Assembly (NCBI RefSeq): GCF_001306115.1
Contig: NZ_LGCL01000026.1
Span: forward strand, 1-64,000
Source of the DNA: Ornatilinea apprima
GTDB lineage: Bacteria; Chloroflexota; Anaerolineae; Anaerolineales; Anaerolineaceae
Direction: 5' to 3'
Length of the DNA: 64,000 nucleotides
Shown: piece by piece, positions 8,061 through 16,387 of the stretch
Layout of the letters: each line of letters starts with the position of its first letter
Position numbering within the stretch: position 1 is the stretch's first letter
Position numbers and translations under genes: made by a program
Notes under the pieces: generated by a model
Database searches by the model: none
The model's input: only the letters and a program-made list of their open reading frames with translations
Told to the model about the DNA's origin: nothing

Positions 8061-8711
8061 ATGGCCAAAAAACTAATTCTTGTCGCTGGTAACATTGGTT
8101 CCGGAAAAACATCTCTCACCGAGCGCATAGGAGAGCGGCTGGGCTGGCGCACAGCCTACGAATCAGTTGCCGACAATCCTTACCTTTCCCATTTCTACGC
8201 CGATATGCGCCAATGGTCCTTCCACCTGCAGGTATTCTTTTTGGGGCACCGCGCCAAACAGCACCTCGAGTTGTGGCAAGACCCGCGCTCGGCCATCATC
8301 GACCGCAGCATCTACGAAGACGCCTATATCTTCGCCCGCGCTCTGCACCACATGGGCAACCTCAACGAAATCGATTACCAGTCGTACCGCAGCGTGTTTG
8401 ACCTGGTTGTGCGCAGCCTGCCCGCCCCCTCGCTGCTGGTTTACCTTAAAGCACCCGTGCCGATCCTGATGGAGCGCATTCACCGCCGCGCACGCAACAT
8501 GGAAACGGGCATTTCACAGGATTATCTCTCCCTGCTCGAATCGTACTACGACGATTGGCTCACCAATTTTGACCTCTGCCCGGTGCTGACCATTCGCACG
8601 GATGATCTCGATTTTGTCAACCAGCCCAAACACCTCGATATTGTCGTCGAACGCATCCAGGAAAAACTATCCGGCAAAGAAGAGATCATCTTTCCAAAAA
8701 CGGCGGATTAA
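8061..8711 (+). CDS. Deoxynucleoside kinase (dNK/deoxyguanosine kinase type)
   Basis: 216 residues, usual length for the family. The P-loop is GNIGSGKTS (about residues 10-18), followed by ESVADNPYLSHFY, a substrate-binding segment with the Glu, then DRSIYEDAYIFA (the D/ERS motif plus downstream acid) and RIHRRARNMETG for the lid arginines. The enzyme phosphorylates deoxynucleosides for the salvage pathway in the cytoplasm. Purine versus pyrimidine preference cannot be read reliably. A TAGGAG stretch sits about 12 bases before the ATG. Monocistronic, with 76 bases to the ECF operon. Confidence 0.85.
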   Translation: MAKKLILVAGNIGSGKTSLTERIGERLGWRTAYESVADNPYLSHFYADMRQWSFHLQVFFLGHRAKQHLELWQDPRSAIIDRSIYEDAYIFARALHHMGNLNEIDYQSYRSVFDLVVRSLPAPSLLVYLKAPVPILMERIHRRARNMETGISQDYLSLLESYYDDWLTNFDLCPVLTIRTDDLDFVNQPKHLDIVVERIQEKLSGKEEIIFPKTAD

Positions 8712-8728
8712 GTATTTTTTCAGTTTCT

Positions 8729-8753
8729 GCAACCATTCGGTGCGCTTTCCGTA
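8729..8753 (+). promoter_or_regulatory. Predicted ECF-sigma promoter upstream of the sigma gene
   Basis: GCAACC (8729-8734) and CGTA (8750-8753) lie 35-60 bases before the GTG start of the sigma gene. The AAC core and the CGT core are separated by 16 bases, the arrangement of ECF promoters such as the Bacillus SigW type. This suggests autoregulation of the operon by its own sigma factor. It is an inference from one site. Confidence 0.45.
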
Positions 8754-8787
8754 TATGGGATAGATATAGAAACCATCAGGAGCAACC

Positions 8788-9381
8788 GTGAGTAACCTCG
8801 AAGCAGATATCCTGCGAAAATTGCGGGAGGGCGATGGAGATGCCTTTACAAGCGTTGTGGAGACTTACCAGACACCCGTCTATAACCTCTGCTACCGTAT
8901 GTTGGGCAACCCGCAAGAAGCTGAAGATGCGGCTCAAGAGACGTTTTGGCGCGCGTACAGCAACATCAAGCGCTACGACGAAGGCCGCAGCTTTATTACC
9001 TGGCTTCTTTCGATCGCCGCGCATTACTGCATTGACCAGCAAAGAAAACGCAGGCTGCCAACCTTTTCCATGGAATTGATTCCAGACGAGATTGTTCCCG
9101 GCTCAACTCCTGATCCAGAAAACACATTTAACAAATCAGAGGAAGAAAGGGTGATGCGCCGGGTTCTCTCTACTTTAAAACCAACCGATCGGGCAGCGAT
9201 CGTGCTTCGTTACTGGTACGAAATGTCGGAAGAGGAAATTAGTGAGTCTCTCGATCTATCAGTGAGCGCCGTTAAAAGCCGGCTGTTCCGCGCCCGCAAG
9301 CAGCTTGCCGAAGAGTGGAAATCCGAGCACCCCGAATCCGCCAACTCTGAAAGGAAATGCCATGAATCACCAGCCTTTTGA
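8788..9381 (+). CDS. ECF (group 4) RNA polymerase sigma factor
   Basis: 197 residues with a GTG start preceded by AGGAG. Region 2 (about residues 22-90) includes PVYNLCYRMLGNPQEAEDAAQ and TWLLSIAAHYCID. Region 4 (about 125-180) includes LRYWYEMSEEEISESLDLS and AVKSRLFRARKQL, the helix-turn-helix. Regions 1 and 3 are absent, as expected for ECF factors. It directs RNA polymerase to stress-type promoters; its neighbours suggest a cell-envelope signal. The gene overlaps the anti-sigma gene by 20 bases, and a matching ECF-type promoter lies upstream. Confidence 0.92.
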   Translation: MSNLEADILRKLREGDGDAFTSVVETYQTPVYNLCYRMLGNPQEAEDAAQETFWRAYSNIKRYDEGRSFITWLLSIAAHYCIDQQRKRRLPTFSMELIPDEIVPGSTPDPENTFNKSEEERVMRRVLSTLKPTDRAAIVLRYWYEMSEEEISESLDLSVSAVKSRLFRARKQLAEEWKSEHPESANSERKCHESPAF

Positions 9382-9898
9382 GAAATGGATCTTTGAAGAA
9401 GACGATCTCACGCCAAAGGAATTGGAACTCTTCAGTGAACACCTGGAGGAATGCAACGAGTGTACCGGTTTGCGGGCTTCTCTTCACCAGGTTGAGCAGC
9501 GGCTTCGTGTCGCCCCGATTCTCGCCCCCTCCCCCGGTTTTGCCGACCGGTGGAAAGCCAGCCTGGCAGAACGAACAGCGCGCGAGCAGCAGCGCCAGGT
9601 ACGCAAGTTCTTAACCACCCTTTTCCTGTCTGGCGGCCTATTATTTGTTTTGATTTTTAGCCAGTTACTGCTCACCAGTTCGCCCACCGATTGGCTGATC
9701 ACCGGTATTCAATTTACCACCCTCTCGGTGCTGCGCTTTAACCAATTACCACAGGTCATCATGACCTTTTTGCAAATCTTACCTCCGGCCATTCCGATTG
9801 TAGTCTGGGTTTTTGCCACCGTTACCTTCAGTTTGCTAGGCATTTTGTGGGCAGGCACCATCTGGCGGCTCTCGACCCGAGGAGTGCATAACTTATGA
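9362..9898 (+). CDS. Membrane anti-sigma factor with zinc-binding domain
   Basis: The ATG at 9362 is chosen because GAAAGGAAATG precedes it; an in-frame upstream start is possible but has no ribosome site. The 178-residue protein begins with a short ZAS-like domain containing HLEECNEC (H-x3-C-x2-C at about residues 27-34), the hallmark of zinc-binding anti-sigma factors. Two hydrophobic segments (about 84-104 and 140-168) put it in the membrane. It should bind and hold the ECF sigma factor encoded just upstream. Translational coupling on both sides (20-base overlap upstream, ATGA overlap downstream) fits a stoichiometric unit. Confidence 0.85.
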   Translation: MNHQPFEKWIFEEDDLTPKELELFSEHLEECNECTGLRASLHQVEQRLRVAPILAPSPGFADRWKASLAERTAREQQRQVRKFLTTLFLSGGLLFVLIFSQLLLTSSPTDWLITGIQFTTLSVLRFNQLPQVIMTFLQILPPAIPIVVWVFATVTFSLLGILWAGTIWRLSTRGVHNL

Positions 9899-10911
9899 GA
9901 CAATTCAAAAATTGCTTATTGATTCTGGTTCTCTTTACCGCTCTTTTCTTTGCATCACCCGTATCTGTCCAGGCGGCTCAAACCTCTCCCGATGGAGAAG
10001 TTGTGCTCGGCGGCACGTACACCTTAGAAAGCGGGGACACACTGAACGGCGGTCTTGTCGTGATTGGTGGTCAGGCCACCCTCGAAAAGGGATCGTCTGT
10101 TTACGGCGACATCCTCATCACCGGTGGCACTTTATCTGCCAGCGGCGAAATTTTCGGCTCTGTTACCGCCATAGGCGGCAGCATCAACCTGGAAGAGACG
10201 GCGGTGGTGCATGGCGACGTGAACACGGTTGGATCGGTTTTGAATAAAGCCGATGAAGCTGTCATCACCGGGTCGCTGTCCTTCGACGTTCCTTCAGACA
10301 TGGATTTTAATTTCCTGCCAAAGGTGCCCTTCCCTTCTTTCGACGAACCCAAAAAGGAACCCTTCGGAATCAATCTCCAACCGGTTTGGGATTTCCTCTG
10401 GGCCATCTTCCAGGCGATTGCCCTGGCTGCCTTTGCCGCCCTGCTCAGCCTTTTCCTGCAAAAACCCATTGAACACGTTGCCGGGTCTTTCATGGCTTCG
10501 CCATTTGCATCCTGGGGATTGGGTCTGCTAACGATGGTGGTCGCCCCTGGTCTGTTGATCCTGCTGATCGTTACCATCATTCTCATCCCGCTGGGCTTGA
10601 TCGGTATTCTAGCATTGGGGTTGTGCCTGCTGTTTGGCTGGGTTGCCATTGGCTATGAACTGGGCAAGCGCATGGAAGCTCTCTTCCACCAGACCTGGGC
10701 TCCGGCGGTCAGCATTGGCCTGGGCACGCTGGTGCTTTCGCTCACTGCCAGCCTGTTCAACGCCATCCCCTGCGTAGGTTGGACTATCCCGATCCTGGTA
10801 TCCATGTTTGGCCTGGGCGGGGTGTTCCTCAGCCGCTTTGGAACCATCACCTACACCCCCACCGCTCCGCATACCGTACCAGCCGGTGTGCAGGAAAATA
10901 AGCCTGAATAA
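9895..10911 (+). CDS. Bactofilin-like (polymer-forming) exported domain fused to a multi-span membrane domain
   Basis: 338 residues. A signal peptide (about 1-28, ending VQAAQ) is followed by a beta-helix-like repeat stretch (about 35-130) with short GG-rich turns (LNGGLVVIGGQATLEKG, GDILITGGTLSASG, GSVTAIGGSINLEE), typical of the polymer-forming/DUF583 family. The C-terminal half has five or so hydrophobic segments (about 160-315). Known bactofilins are cytosolic filament formers; here the signal peptide suggests that the repeat domain is outside. As the last gene of the ECF operon it is probably a sensor or an effector of the envelope response. The ATGA overlap couples it to the anti-sigma gene. 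Confidence 0.7.
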   Translation: MRQFKNCLLILVLFTALFFASPVSVQAAQTSPDGEVVLGGTYTLESGDTLNGGLVVIGGQATLEKGSSVYGDILITGGTLSASGEIFGSVTAIGGSINLEETAVVHGDVNTVGSVLNKADEAVITGSLSFDVPSDMDFNFLPKVPFPSFDEPKKEPFGINLQPVWDFLWAIFQAIALAAFAALLSLFLQKPIEHVAGSFMASPFASWGLGLLTMVVAPGLLILLIVTIILIPLGLIGILALGLCLLFGWVAIGYELGKRMEALFHQTWAPAVSIGLGTLVLSLTASLFNAIPCVGWTIPILVSMFGLGGVFLSRFGTITYTPTAPHTVPAGVQENKPE

Positions 10912-10922
10912 ATGTAACCAAC

Positions 10923-10940
10923 GAGCGCCACAAGGCGCTC
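10923..10940 (+). terminator. Hairpin after the ECF operon
   Basis: GAGCGCC and GGCGCTC form a perfect 7-bp stem with a four-base loop, directly after the stop codon. No T-run follows, so it probably acts as a 3'-end stabiliser ahead of the stronger terminator at 10985. Confidence 0.4.
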
Positions 10941-10984
10941 GCGTTGGCACCGGTTGGGGGAGTCTGAACTGTTTCACCGATAGA

Positions 10985-11017
10985 AACAAAAAGAGGCCTT
11001 TCCGGCCTCTTTTTGTT
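10985..11017. terminator. Bidirectional intrinsic terminator
   Basis: A perfect 14-bp inverted repeat (10985-10998 and 11004-11017) with a five-base loop, flanked by A-run and T-run, so it works on both strands. It separates the plus-strand ECF operon from the minus-strand nadD gene, which ends at 11035. Confidence 0.85.
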
Positions 11018-11034
11018 CACAGGAACAGTTTCGA

Positions 11035-11649
11035 CTAATCACCCCTCGGGTGGTACCAGCCCTCACGCATAATCAATTCATATACCTTTGACGGTAAATA
11101 GTGTCGAAACGGCTGCCCTGCGCGGATACGCTCGCGGATTTCTCGCGAAGATATTTCCAATAGCGGAGCCCGCACAAATTCAACTTTGGCCGACAAGCCA
11201 GGTAGGATTGCTTCCAATTCCGGTAGGTTAATATCGTCGCCCGGGCGGCGCATCACCCCAATAAAATCACACGCCTGAACAATTTCCTGAGGATGGTACC
11301 AGGTCGGCAGATTGTGCAGTGAATCGCCACCCATGATGTATCCCACAGAGTAAGCAGGGTACGCCTGCCGGGTCAATCGGATCGTATCCACCGCGTAATG
11401 CGGTCCGGGACGCTGAATATCCACCAGTGAGATTTCAAACGCCGCTTCCTCTTCCACAGCAGCCTGAGCCAGTTTCACCCGCATTTCCACCGGGCTGAAC
11501 ACCTGGCCAATCTTGTGCGGCGGATCCGCCGTGACCACCCACAACAATCGGTCCAGTTCCAGTTGAAAGTGGCACTCCTCCGCCAGGATTAAATGCCCCA
11601 AGTGTGGAGGGTCAAAGGTCCCACCAAAAATACCCAGCCTGCCCATCAT
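11035..11649 (-). CDS. nadD: Nicotinate-nucleotide adenylyltransferase
   Basis: 204 residues. GIFGGTFDPPHLGH (residues about 6-19) is the nucleotidyltransferase GxFDPxHxGH signature, and ISSREIRERIRAG near the C-terminus is the ISSTxIR signature. The enzyme joins nicotinate mononucleotide and ATP to give deamido-NAD in NAD synthesis. It follows obgE by 11 bases, an arrangement (obg-nadD) that is common in bacteria. Two adjacent ATG codons (11649 and 11646) are possible starts. Confidence 0.93.
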   Translation of the reverse strand: MMGRLGIFGGTFDPPHLGHLILAEECHFQLELDRLLWVVTADPPHKIGQVFSPVEMRVKLAQAAVEEEAAFEISLVDIQRPGPHYAVDTIRLTRQAYPAYSVGYIMGGDSLHNLPTWYHPQEIVQACDFIGVMRRPGDDINLPELEAILPGLSAKVEFVRAPLLEISSREIRERIRAGQPFRHYLPSKVYELIMREGWYHPRGD

Positions 11650-11660
11650 TCAGCTTTTGC

Positions 11661-12920
11661 CTAATCCGACCATTCCAGCTCATAATCGCCAATGAAGACG
11701 GTATCGCCTTCTTCCACACCCGCTTTGATCAATGCGTCTTCAATTCCCAACACATTCAAAATCTTGTGGAAACGCCGCACCGAAGCATCATGCTCCCAAT
11801 AGGTCATCGCGGCGGCGCGTTCAATCGCTTTGCCGGTAACGTGGTAACCTTCTTCGTCCTGGAATATCTCAAACGCGCTCGGGGCTTCTTCCACCCGGTA
11901 AACGGGCAGCTCTTCTTTGATCTCAGGCTCGGGCGTTTCTTCAATTAACTGATACACACGCCACATCAGCGGGCGCAGATCCTGGCGGGCAGCTGCCGAA
12001 ATAGAAAAGACTTCGTAGCCCTTCTTCTCCAGAACTTTTTTAATCGCCGCCCATTTTTCTTGAACTTCCGGAAGGTCCATCTTGTTGAAAGCGATAATCT
12101 GCGGTTTGCGCGCCAGCCCCGGGTCAAACAGCGCCATTTCACTGTTGATCTGCGAAAAGTCAGCCAGCGGGTCTTCCGAAAGGCCGTCCAGAATGTGAAC
12201 CAGTACCCGCGTGCGCTGGATATGCCGCAAGAACGCGTCACCCAACCCCACCCCCATGTGCGCGCCTTCAATCAACCCAGGAATATCGGCGAGAATCATG
12301 GTGTGCGTGTCGTCCAGTTCCACCACACCCAGGTTAGGTTCAATCGTCGTAAAGGGATACGGAGCGATTTTGGGCCGGGCATTGGTTACCGCGGCCAGCA
12401 GGCTGGATTTACCCGCGTTGGGCACGCCCACCAGTCCGGCATCGGCAATCAATTTCAATTCCAGGCGTAAATTCAATTCTTCCGATGGTTCGCCCTTCGT
12501 GGCCATGCGCGGCACCTGGTTGCGCGAAGAAGCGTAATGCTGATTTCCCCGCCCGCCGCGCCCGCCTTTGCAAACGATCAGGCGCTGCCCCGCGGAGACC
12601 AAATCTCCCATCAATTCGCCTGTGGCATCATTATAAACCAGCGTTCCGGGTGGCACCGGAATGATCAGGTCCTCCGCCGAGCGGCCAGACATATTGTTGG
12701 GGCCGCCAGCTGCGCCGCTTTTCGCTTCGTAACGGGTTTGGTGGCGAAAATTGGAAAGCGTGTTCAGGGTTGGAATCACCTCCAACACCACGTCGCCGCC
12801 CTTACCGCCATCGCCCCCGTCCGGGCCGCCGCGCGGAACATACTTCTCGCGGTGAAAATGGACCATACCATCCCCACCTTTTCCAGAACGCACAAAGATA
12901 CAGGCTTCATCAATAAACAT
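11661..12920 (-). CDS. obgE: Obg-family GTPase, ribosome assembly and stress control
   Basis: 419 residues in the classic three-domain order. The glycine-rich Obg fold comes first (about 1-158, GGPDGGDGGKGGDVVLEV), then the G domain (about 159-330) with GVPNAGKSS (P-loop), DIPGLIEGAH (switch II) and NKMDLPE (G4), and then a C-terminal OCT domain (about 345-419). Obg proteins bind the 50S subunit and respond to GTP and ppGpp. The head gene of the obgE-nadD pair, behind a large palindrome at 12939-12972. Confidence 0.95.
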   Translation of the reverse strand: MFIDEACIFVRSGKGGDGMVHFHREKYVPRGGPDGGDGGKGGDVVLEVIPTLNTLSNFRHQTRYEAKSGAAGGPNNMSGRSAEDLIIPVPPGTLVYNDATGELMGDLVSAGQRLIVCKGGRGGRGNQHYASSRNQVPRMATKGEPSEELNLRLELKLIADAGLVGVPNAGKSSLLAAVTNARPKIAPYPFTTIEPNLGVVELDDTHTMILADIPGLIEGAHMGVGLGDAFLRHIQRTRVLVHILDGLSEDPLADFSQINSEMALFDPGLARKPQIIAFNKMDLPEVQEKWAAIKKVLEKKGYEVFSISAAARQDLRPLMWRVYQLIEETPEPEIKEELPVYRVEEAPSAFEIFQDEEGYHVTGKAIERAAAMTYWEHDASVRRFHKILNVLGIEDALIKAGVEEGDTVFIGDYELEWSD

Positions 12921-12938
12921 ACACTACTCTCTTGATTC

Positions 12939-12972
12939 TTCACAGGGATCAGGCGCGCCTGATCCCTGTGAA
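12939..12972. repeat. Perfect 34-bp palindrome between cpgS-like gene and obgE
   Basis: 17 bases starting TTCACAGGGATCAGGCG are mirrored exactly with no loop. In RNA this would form a strong hairpin with a GCGC tip in the 22-74-base gap between the two minus-strand genes. The minus-strand side is followed by AATCAAG rather than a T-run, so termination is not certain. It could instead be a bidirectional hairpin that stabilises mRNA ends or a dyad operator for obgE. Confidence 0.6.
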
Positions 12973-12994
12973 CGGCATAGCCAGAAACAACTAC

Positions 12995-14314
12995 TTATTT
13001 TCCAAATTTCTGTTTTAATACATCTTCCAGCGAAGGCTGGCCAATCTCTTGCAGTTCGTAGCGCACGCGCTGCATGGGTTTATTGACCTTCAATACCCGC
13101 GTCAGGTCAATCGGCGTGGCCGAAATCACCAGGTCAACGTCCGCGTTGTTGATCGTCGTTTCCAGGTCTTTTACCATATCCGCGCCGTAGCCCATGGCCG
13201 GCAAAATCGTGCCGGTATTGGGGTACTTTTGGTAGGTGGCCTTGATCGAACCCACGGCAAACGGCCGCGGATCCACAATCTCACCCGCGCCAAAGCGCCG
13301 CGCGGCCACCCAGCCAGCGCCATAGGCCATTTCGCCATGCGTGAGGGTCGGGCCGTCTTCGATGACCAGCACGCGTTTGCCGCGAATGGCAGCCGGGTCT
13401 TCCACGAACAGCGGAGACGCGCCTTCAATGATCAGCGCATCTGGTTTGGTGGCAAACAAGCTTTCGCGGACTTTAATAACGTCTTCCGGTTTGGCAGTGT
13501 CGACTTTGTTGATCACAAACACATCTGCCAGGCGCAGATTGGTCTCGCCGGGATAGTAGCGCAGCTCATGGCCAGCGCGATGAGGATCAGCGACGACAAT
13601 ATAAAGGTCCGTCTTGTAGAACGAAAAGTCGTTATTCCCGCCATCCCACAGCACAATATCCACTTCCTGTTCGGCCTGGCGCAAGATCTTTTCGTAATCC
13701 ACACCCGCGTAGACGATCACGCCATTATCCAGATGCGGTTCGTACTCTTCGCGCTCTTCGATCGTGCACTCGTGCTTGTCCAGGTCGGCGTAGCTGGCAA
13801 ATCGCTGCACCGCTTGCTTGGCCAGGTCGCCGTAGGGCATGGGGTGGCGGATCGCCGCGACTTTGTATCCCATGTCGATTAAGATCTTCGACACGCGCCG
13901 CGTCGTCTGGCTCTTGCCAGAACCCGTGCGCACCGCACAGATCGCCACAACCGGTTTGGTGGATTTGATTTGAGTTGTTCCAACCCCCATCAAGCGAAAA
14001 TCGGCGCCCGCGGCGTTCACAATCGAAGCTTTGTGCATCACATACTCGTGCGGCACATCGCTGTACGCGAAAACCACCTGGTCGACTTTATGCTCGTTGA
14101 TCAGGCGCACCAAATCACTTTCCGGGTAAATCGGAATTCCCTTTGGGTATAAAGAACCCGCTAATTCGGCAGGGTACTTCCGGCCTTCAATGTTGGGTAT
14201 CTGGGTCGCGGTGAATGCCACAACTTCATAATCTTTGTTGTCGCGGTAGAACGTATTGAAATTGTGAAAGTCGCGCCCAGCAGCGCCCATGATAATAGTA
14301 CGGATTGGGGTCAT
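12995..14314 (-). CDS. cpgS: Cyclic 2,3-diphosphoglycerate synthetase-like P-loop protein
   Basis: 439 residues. Residues about 1-125 form a Rossmann-like domain (TIIMGAAGRDFHNFN). The central domain has the P-loop AVRTGSGKSQT (about 127-137), a DGGNNDFSFYKTDL region and the Asn-Lys pair VINKVDTAKPEDV. The sequence matches the COG2403 family, whose archaeal member CpgS closes 2,3-bisphosphoglycerate to the cyclic form with ATP. Bacterial members are common but mostly untested, so the reaction is inferred. The genes gap, pgk and a BPG-dependent gpmA in the same window fit a role in three-carbon phosphate metabolism. The gene symbol reflects the family only. Confidence 0.75.
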   Translation of the reverse strand: MTPIRTIIMGAAGRDFHNFNTFYRDNKDYEVVAFTATQIPNIEGRKYPAELAGSLYPKGIPIYPESDLVRLINEHKVDQVVFAYSDVPHEYVMHKASIVNAAGADFRLMGVGTTQIKSTKPVVAICAVRTGSGKSQTTRRVSKILIDMGYKVAAIRHPMPYGDLAKQAVQRFASYADLDKHECTIEEREEYEPHLDNGVIVYAGVDYEKILRQAEQEVDIVLWDGGNNDFSFYKTDLYIVVADPHRAGHELRYYPGETNLRLADVFVINKVDTAKPEDVIKVRESLFATKPDALIIEGASPLFVEDPAAIRGKRVLVIEDGPTLTHGEMAYGAGWVAARRFGAGEIVDPRPFAVGSIKATYQKYPNTGTILPAMGYGADMVKDLETTINNADVDLVISATPIDLTRVLKVNKPMQRVRYELQEIGQPSLEDVLKQKFGK

Positions 14315-14377
14315 TAATCAACTCTCCTTTGATCTAGATTTTGATTGAATGGTACTCCCCTCCCACGCGGGAGAAAA

Positions 14378-14409
14378 AATATGCGGTTTGCCCAATCAAA
14401 CCGCGTATT
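14378..14409 (-). terminator. Intrinsic terminator after argS
   Basis: Stem AATATGCGGTTTG / CAAACCGCGTATT with one wobble pair and a six-base loop; on the minus strand a run of six T follows (14374-14379). It separates argS from the cpgS-like gene. Confidence 0.75.
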
Positions 14410-14427
14410 TCCACAACAGATGATCTG

Positions 14428-16185
14428 TTACATCACGTCCGGCGCCTGAATGCCGAGCAATCGCAGGCAGTTGGCAATTGCCTGTCGGGCAGCGGCCACC
14501 AGCCGCAGGCGCATATCTCGAATCTCCGGTTCAGCTTGCAGCACCGGACATTGATTATAAAAATCATTAAAAGCTTTGGCCAGTTCGAATGCAATGTTAG
14601 AGATTAACAAAGGTCGCATCTCTTTCGCCGAGCGTTGAATTTCGTTGGGCAGTTTTGAAATCACATTGATCAATTCCACCTCAACCGGGGCCAATTCATA
14701 GGTAGGCGCAAAACTGCCAGGCAGATCGCCTTCTACCTTCTTCAAAATGGAATTGGCGCGCACATACGCATATTGGATATACGGAGCAGCTTGCCCATTG
14801 AAATCCAGCGCGGCATTCCAATCGAAGGTAACAATTTTGGTATTATCACGCGAAAGCATTGAATACTTGATCGCGCCCAGCGCAACCGCCTGAGCAATTT
14901 TGGTCTGGTTCTCCGCAGAAAGCCCGGCGTTCTTCTCTTTTACAATCTCCAGCGCCCGGCCCGTTGCTTCTTTGATCAAATCTTCCAGCAGTACCACCGT
15001 GCCGTCACGGGATGACATGGTTACATTCCCCGGCAGGTTCACAATCTCATACGCCAGGTGATGCAGGCGGCTGGCCCATTCATAGCCCATCAACTCCAGG
15101 GTTTTGAAAATTTGCTGCATGTACAGCGATTGGCGCACATCGATCACATACACCGAGCGGTCAAGATGGTACTGTTCAAACTTCTTGATCGCCAGGGGAA
15201 TATCTTTGGTGGCATATAGCGACGTTCCGTCCGAGCGCAAAATCACCAGCACGCGGTAGGTTTCTTCCAACCCCAAAATCTCATCCAGCGGAATGATCAC
15301 CGCCCCCTTCGGGCGCTCATCACGCGCCAGGCCTTTTTCAATCAGCCCGTCAACCAGTTCCACACCCGAGTCTTCCACTTCACTTTCAAAATAGAAGTGG
15401 TCAAAGCGTACTCCCAGAAGGTCATACACCTGGTTAAATCCTTGCATTGACCAATCGCGCGTTTTTTGCCACAACGCGGTTACTTCCGGGTCTCTGCGGC
15501 TCCAGCGCCCAAACAGTGCCCGCACTTCCGCTTCCACTGCCGGGTCTTCATAATACCGGTCTGCTTCCGCGTAAATATTTCCCATCCAGCGCGTAACGTC
15601 TTGGTCGGGTTCCTCACCGGCATGATTTTTTGTGTAATTCCACAACCACTTGATCACGTGCAGGCCAATATCACCAATGTAGTTGGAACGAACCACATCG
15701 TAACCAGCCGCCTCAAGAATATTACAAACTGAATCTCCCAGAATAACATTGCGGAGATGGCCCACATGGAAAGCTTTATGCGTATTGGGTTGAGAAAACT
15801 CAACCATCACGCGTTCATGTTTCGATTCACCATAACCAAACTTTTCACGCTCGTCCAAAACCGTATCGATAATCCGCTGGGTGTATTCACCGGTCGAAAA
15901 ATACAGATTGAGATAACCGCGTACAGTCTCTATTTTTTCAAAGCCTTGCGGGCTGCCCAGATACGCTGCCACCTGCTCGGCAATTTCCTGAGCTCGCTGC
16001 GCCACATTGATCTTCACGCCCTTCTCTTTGCCCTCTTGAGAGGCCAGAGAGAAAAAGGAGGTTGAAATCCCCCAATGACCGCTGAATGGAATGTACTTCC
16101 ATTGAACATCAGGCCGGGGAAGGTTGTGGCTTTGGCAGTAGGCGATAATTTTCTCTTCAATGCTGTTTTGTTCGGCTATAAACAT
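14428..16185 (-). CDS. argS: Arginyl-tRNA synthetase
   Basis: 585 residues, usual length for class Ia ArgRS. The N-terminal additional domain (about 1-110) contains the tRNA D-loop recognition fold. The catalytic domain has FSQPNTHKAFHVGHLRN (HIGH-type motif HVGH). The KMSKS-like site is degenerate, as MSSRDGTVV around residue 395, which is common in ArgRS. The C-terminal DALR anticodon-binding domain (about 460-585) begins near FNGQAAPYIQYAYVRANS. It charges tRNA-Arg with arginine in the cytoplasm. Flanked by terminators on both sides, so it is its own transcription unit. Confidence 0.95.
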   Translation of the reverse strand: MFIAEQNSIEEKIIAYCQSHNLPRPDVQWKYIPFSGHWGISTSFFSLASQEGKEKGVKINVAQRAQEIAEQVAAYLGSPQGFEKIETVRGYLNLYFSTGEYTQRIIDTVLDEREKFGYGESKHERVMVEFSQPNTHKAFHVGHLRNVILGDSVCNILEAAGYDVVRSNYIGDIGLHVIKWLWNYTKNHAGEEPDQDVTRWMGNIYAEADRYYEDPAVEAEVRALFGRWSRRDPEVTALWQKTRDWSMQGFNQVYDLLGVRFDHFYFESEVEDSGVELVDGLIEKGLARDERPKGAVIIPLDEILGLEETYRVLVILRSDGTSLYATKDIPLAIKKFEQYHLDRSVYVIDVRQSLYMQQIFKTLELMGYEWASRLHHLAYEIVNLPGNVTMSSRDGTVVLLEDLIKEATGRALEIVKEKNAGLSAENQTKIAQAVALGAIKYSMLSRDNTKIVTFDWNAALDFNGQAAPYIQYAYVRANSILKKVEGDLPGSFAPTYELAPVEVELINVISKLPNEIQRSAKEMRPLLISNIAFELAKAFNDFYNQCPVLQAEPEIRDMRLRLVAAARQAIANCLRLLGIQAPDVM

Positions 16186-16319
16186 GCTGCTTTTCCCTAT
16201 GCGCTAGAAAATAAGAAATGCTCGCTTTGCCTGATCCGTTCAAAGGAGCCTTGAAATCCTGAATGATTATATCATAGAGTAATGCCATGAATTTCGCTTT
16301 GGCATTCATTAAACGCAAA

Positions 16320-16340
16320 AGCGGGAGAGAACCTCCCGCT
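16320..16340 (-). terminator. Intrinsic terminator after rpsT
   Basis: AGCGGGAG (16320-16327) and CTCCCGCT (16333-16340) form a perfect 8-bp stem with a five-base loop; on the minus strand TTTGCG follows, a short T-run. Confidence 0.65.
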
Positions 16341-16387
16341 GATTGCCAATTTGAATTGCCTTCTCGAAACAACCAGCCTGCGCGGAA

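Noticed and set aside
10970-10988. parS-like inverted repeat TGTTTC...GAAACA
   Set aside because: The half-sites are separated by seven bases instead of four, and the middle bases do not match parS. It probably arises by chance next to the terminator.
13049-13882. Long open frame (277 codons) on the plus strand
   Set aside because: It lies wholly antisense to the well-conserved cpgS-like gene and has an unlikely His/Arg/Gln-rich protein, a shadow of GC-rich codons.
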